DNA of 54,369 nt from Roseburia sp. CAG:303. GTDB lineage: Bacteria; Bacillota; Clostridia; Lachnospirales; Lachnospiraceae. The notes beneath the pieces are model-generated. The model saw nothing but the letters and a program-made list of their open reading frames with translations. It did no database searches and was not told where the DNA came from. Numbering within the stretch: position 1 is the stretch's first letter; each line of letters begins with the position of its first letter. The translations under genes were made by a program, and so were the position numbers. The stretch covers positions 1 through 54,369 of the forward strand of contig FR900143.1 of the NCBI GenBank assembly GCA_000437755.1. Direction: 5' to 3'. Of the stretch, positions 51,717 to 54,369 are shown piece by piece.

Positions 51717-53081
51717 CTACTTCTGCTCTCTTTGCATCCTCTCTCTTCTCATCTCCAGCTCTTTTAAAACTGCTTTTTCCTGTTTTTCAAAGCGGATATA
51801 GAAAAGCATTACGATTGCACCGGTAATAAAGAAAATGGCTGGCAGATATGAAAATCCAAATTTCATTGCAGTCAGTGCACTGGCTGTCTGTTCCTGATTT
51901 GCTACATATCCAAAATGCTGCAGCAGCTTTAATGGAATAAAATCACCCATTCCGGTTCCAATCTGAAGGCCTGCTGCACTTCCAACTGCGGTTAAAAATC
52001 CACTTGCACGGATTCCGTTTTTATATTCTCCATAATCCACTGTATCTGACAGCATTGCAAATGGCATCGAAACAGCAATTCCTGTTCCAATACTTGTAAT
52101 CACCCATGCAACGAGAATAAACACAAAATGTTTTCCCGATATTCCAAGCATAATCTGCCCACCCGATGCAATTAAAAATCCAAGAATCATTGTTACTGTT
52201 TTTGATAATTTTTTTGTAAGGAATGGAATAGCCACTACACCTATCATCTGCGTCAAAACCAGGGCATTTAAGATAGAAACATAACTTTCATTTTTCAGAT
52301 AGTAACGGGAGTAATAAATCAGGGATGATGTTCTTGTGGAATTACCCAGCCAGTAGAACATACTTCCTATTACAACGATAACCCATGGCCAGTTCGATTT
52401 TAATGCCTTGAAACAATCCTTAATCGGCAAGCTCTTGTCAGCATCTTCCATATTCACTTCTTTTGTATTTTTAAATGCAAAGAAAAACATAGCTGCTGAG
52501 ACTACTGCATAAATCAGTACGGTACAAAAGAATCCTCTCTGTCTGTTTCCCTGTCCAAGAACGGATACCAATGTTAATGTGAAAGTTGCTGTAATAAAAT
52601 ATCCGACATTGCCGCCAATCATACGAAATGAATTAAGCTTTGTTCTTTCATAGGAATCATTACTCAGATTTGGCAAAATAGATGTAATCGGTGTCGAAAT
52701 GCCGGTATATAAAATGCTTGCTGTCAAATAGGTAAATCCGGCATATATCACTTTTGACGTACCTCTCAGTCCCGGTGTAAAAAATGTCAATGCCATAAAT
52801 ACTGCAAATGGTATCGCAAGTCTGGCAAACCATGGACGACTTTTCCCATATTTGGATTTTGTCTTATCAATGGTAATTCCCCATAACGGAACTGTTGCTG
52901 TATTAATAATTCTTACCAATAATGCTATCACTGCCGCAGTCCCGATGGAAATTCCAAAAACATCCGTATGATAATAATTAATAAAACTTGTCAATGTACA
53001 ATACAATAAGTTTCCAGCAGCATCTGTACCTGCATATGCCACTCTGTTTTTTAATGATAAACCACTTTGATTTTTACTCAT
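51717..53081 (-). CDS. GPH-family sugar:cation symporter
   Basis: A 454-residue MFS protein of the glycoside-pentoside-hexuronide group with about 12 hydrophobic segments. It begins LSLKNRVAYAGTDAAGNLLY, with the conserved Asp in the first helix, and contains WGITIDKTKSKYGKSRPW, the loop 2-3 signature, and DTVDYGEYKNGIRASG. Encoded nine bases after an AraC regulator and close to an incomplete gene at the window edge, it probably imports an oligosaccharide or glycoside. Confidence 0.93.
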   Translation of the reverse strand: MSKNQSGLSLKNRVAYAGTDAAGNLLYCTLTSFINYYHTDVFGISIGTAAVIALLVRIINTATVPLWGITIDKTKSKYGKSRPWFARLAIPFAVFMALTFFTPGLRGTSKVIYAGFTYLTASILYTGISTPITSILPNLSNDSYERTKLNSFRMIGGNVGYFITATFTLTLVSVLGQGNRQRGFFCTVLIYAVVSAAMFFFAFKNTKEVNMEDADKSLPIKDCFKALKSNWPWVIVVIGSMFYWLGNSTRTSSLIYYSRYYLKNESYVSILNALVLTQMIGVVAIPFLTKKLSKTVTMILGFLIASGGQIMLGISGKHFVFILVAWVITSIGTGIAVSMPFAMLSDTVDYGEYKNGIRASGFLTAVGSAAGLQIGTGMGDFIPLKLLQHFGYVANQEQTASALTAMKFGFSYLPAIFFITGAIVMLFYIRFEKQEKAVLKELEMRRERMQREQK

Positions 53082-53090
53082 ATGTTATAC

Positions 53091-53948
53091 CTATCCTTTC
53101 TCATATTTTTGTCTGTAATGTCTTGGAGATATTCCCATATATTTTTTAAAACAGTTTGAAAAATAGATATCCGAACTAAATCCTGTAATTTTTGCAATCT
53201 TCTGAATGCTGAAATCTGTCCTTATTAAATATTGTTTTGCATAATTCATCCGCATTTCCAGTAATATTTCCAGCGGTGTTTTTCCGAAAGTTGTCTTCAT
53301 TGCCTTTGCCAGATAGTTTTTATGCAGATGAAATACATCTTCCAAAACCTCATTTGTAATCGGTTGATCCAGGTTCTTTTCCAGGTATATCTGAATCTGT
53401 TCTGCCAATGAAGTAAGCCTGTCTTTGTGGATTCCCGCAGCTTCTATAAATCTCAGAAATTTCAGAAATAACCGTTCTGTCTTCCAGATATCATTCTGCA
53501 AGGTACTGTCCAGTATTTCCTGAAATAATTCAAACATAAGTTCCGGCTCTTTGATTGATGTATACTTCGATAAATGCAAGGTATAGGAACACTGATGAAA
53601 ATGCAGTTCCGGTATTGGAAGCTTTGAAACAAATATTGTTCCGGTATTGCTCTGTTTCCATTCCGAAGTTGTATAAAAATGCAACCAGTAAAATCCGGTA
53701 TCTTCTTCGCACGGTTTCCATCCATAATGGTGTCTGTCAGGTAATAATATAAACATTTCATTTTCCCTGATTTCATATTGTTGTTCTTCTTCTGCCAGAA
53801 ACAGACAGCCTTTCTTTACAACAATCAAATCAAAATATCCCAGATTTCTTCGTTCTACATGACTCTGTCCTTTTTTCATAATTCTGTAATTTCCTTCTAT
53901 AAAATCTGGAAAAGGTGGAACTGAAATCGATATAATATTACCTGCCAT
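53091..53948 (-). CDS. AraC-family transcriptional regulator
   Basis: A 285-residue regulator with an N-terminal cupin sugar-sensing domain (about 1-150; FDLIVVKKGCLFLAEEEQQY, FILLPDRHHYGW) and a C-terminal double HTH (about 185-285; GKTPLEILLEMRMNYAKQYL, IAKITGFSSDIYFSNCFKKY, GISPRHYRQKY). It likely activates the adjacent symporter and hydrolase genes. GGAGG precedes the start. Confidence 0.93.
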   Translation of the reverse strand: MAGNIISISVPPFPDFIEGNYRIMKKGQSHVERRNLGYFDLIVVKKGCLFLAEEEQQYEIRENEMFILLPDRHHYGWKPCEEDTGFYWLHFYTTSEWKQSNTGTIFVSKLPIPELHFHQCSYTLHLSKYTSIKEPELMFELFQEILDSTLQNDIWKTERLFLKFLRFIEAAGIHKDRLTSLAEQIQIYLEKNLDQPITNEVLEDVFHLHKNYLAKAMKTTFGKTPLEILLEMRMNYAKQYLIRTDFSIQKIAKITGFSSDIYFSNCFKKYMGISPRHYRQKYEKG

Positions 53949-53975
53949 ACTATTACCTCCATAAATATCTTAAGT

Positions 53976-54369
53976 TTATGCTTCAAATTGTTCTATTAAA
54001 TTATTTGTCAGAATGAAATGATTCTGACCTTTTTCGCTCTTTAATCTGATTATATCATGCCCTGAAACATAATAAAACTGATTTATATACGGTGCATAGC
54101 TTGTAATTATATAACCCTTTTCATCTTCTTCATAGCTTCCATTTATGACTGCGATAGTATCTCCACGATGGATAATAAATGTCTTATCTCCAAAATTTTC
54201 AAGATATGCAACCATTTCTTCTCCCATATCCCAGTCCGGTGTCTGACTGTCATTTTCAAATAATTTAGCAAAAATGCCTCCATCCCTGTAAAATGTGGAT
54301 TGTCCAAACCGGTCTCTGGAAAGATCCGGCCGGTTGATATGAGGTCCGGCCACTGCATAAGTGGATGCC
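53976..54369 (-). CDS. 3' end of an unidentified protein, cut by the window edge
   Basis: The last 130 or so codons of a larger ORF that continues beyond 54369. Reading opens ASTYAVAGPHINRPDLSRDR and ends LIEQFEA. The GTG at 54353 is an internal valine rather than a start. The string of Asp, His and aromatic residues and the AraC/GPH neighbours suggest a carbohydrate-active enzyme, but I do not recognise the family. Confidence 0.7.
   Translation of the reverse strand, partial: ASTYAVAGPHINRPDLSRDRFGQSTFYRDGGIFAKLFENDSQTPDWDMGEEMVAYLENFGDKTFIIHRGDTIAVINGSYEEDEKGYIITSYAPYINQFYYVSGHDIIRLKSEKGQNHFILTNNLIEQFEA

Overview
The window looks like chromosomal DNA of a gut-type Bacillota in the class Clostridia, most likely Lachnospiraceae. 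The basis is moderate GC content, strong GGAGG ribosome sites, near-consensus sigma-A promoters, an anaerobic (cbi) cobalamin pathway, a bile salt hydrolase, a GPH sugar symporter and a GH78 rhamnosidase. This placement is an inference from gene content. No rRNA or tRNA gene, CRISPR array or complete insertion sequence was seen.

Layout. (1) 1-6.6 kb: proA; a minus-strand pair of a P1B-type metal ATPase with a small acidic membrane protein, resembling ferrosome-type modules; a chemotaxis receptor; a cytidylate-kinase-like protein. (2) 6.6-8.2 kb: a cation/proton antiporter behind a fluoride riboswitch with its terminator, with a MITE-like element between switch and gene. (3) 8.2-14.5 kb: two small putative exported proteins, the nadB-nadC-nadA operon behind a perfect promoter, a bile salt hydrolase, a second copy of the MITE-like element, and an HD phosphohydrolase. 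(4) 14.6-35.2 kb: a 21-gene minus-strand corrinoid operon headed by a cobalamin riboswitch. It holds lipoprotein CbiK, a second lipoprotein, BtuFCD-type uptake, the lower pathway (cobQ, cobT, cobU, cobS, cobC, cbiB, cobD) and the upper pathway (cbiC, cbiD, cbiF, cbiG, cbiH, a CbiJ-E-T triple fusion, cbiA). No CbiL or adenosyltransferase is visible here. (5) 35.3-38.3 kb: a FliB-like methylase and an AbiL/RloAB-like ATPase plus RloB pair, a likely phage-defence module. (6) 38.4-47.7 kb: uracil permease, a TetR-controlled heterodimeric ABC exporter, and a fusion of a complete DNA-3-methyladenine glycosylase I to a GH78 rhamnosidase. (7) 47.7-51.6 kb: a GNAT gene behind a 23-codon leader ORF and terminator, an unknown membrane protein, an ATC-hydrolase-like protein, a previously unmarked type I toxin-antitoxin locus, another GNAT and a metallophosphatase. 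(8) 51.7 kb-end: GPH symporter, AraC regulator and the 3' end of an unidentified gene.

The most notable item is at 49.87-50.18 kb. A 28-residue hydrophobic peptide gene and a convergent short RNA gene share a bidirectional terminator. Two direct repeats make the short RNA complementary to the toxin translation start. This is the architecture of the enterococcal par/Fst type I toxin-antitoxin system, here in what appears to be a Clostridia chromosome. Second tier: the fluoride-switch antiporter with an element in its leader, the glycosylase-rhamnosidase fusion, the ferrosome-like pair and the leader-peptide GNAT unit.
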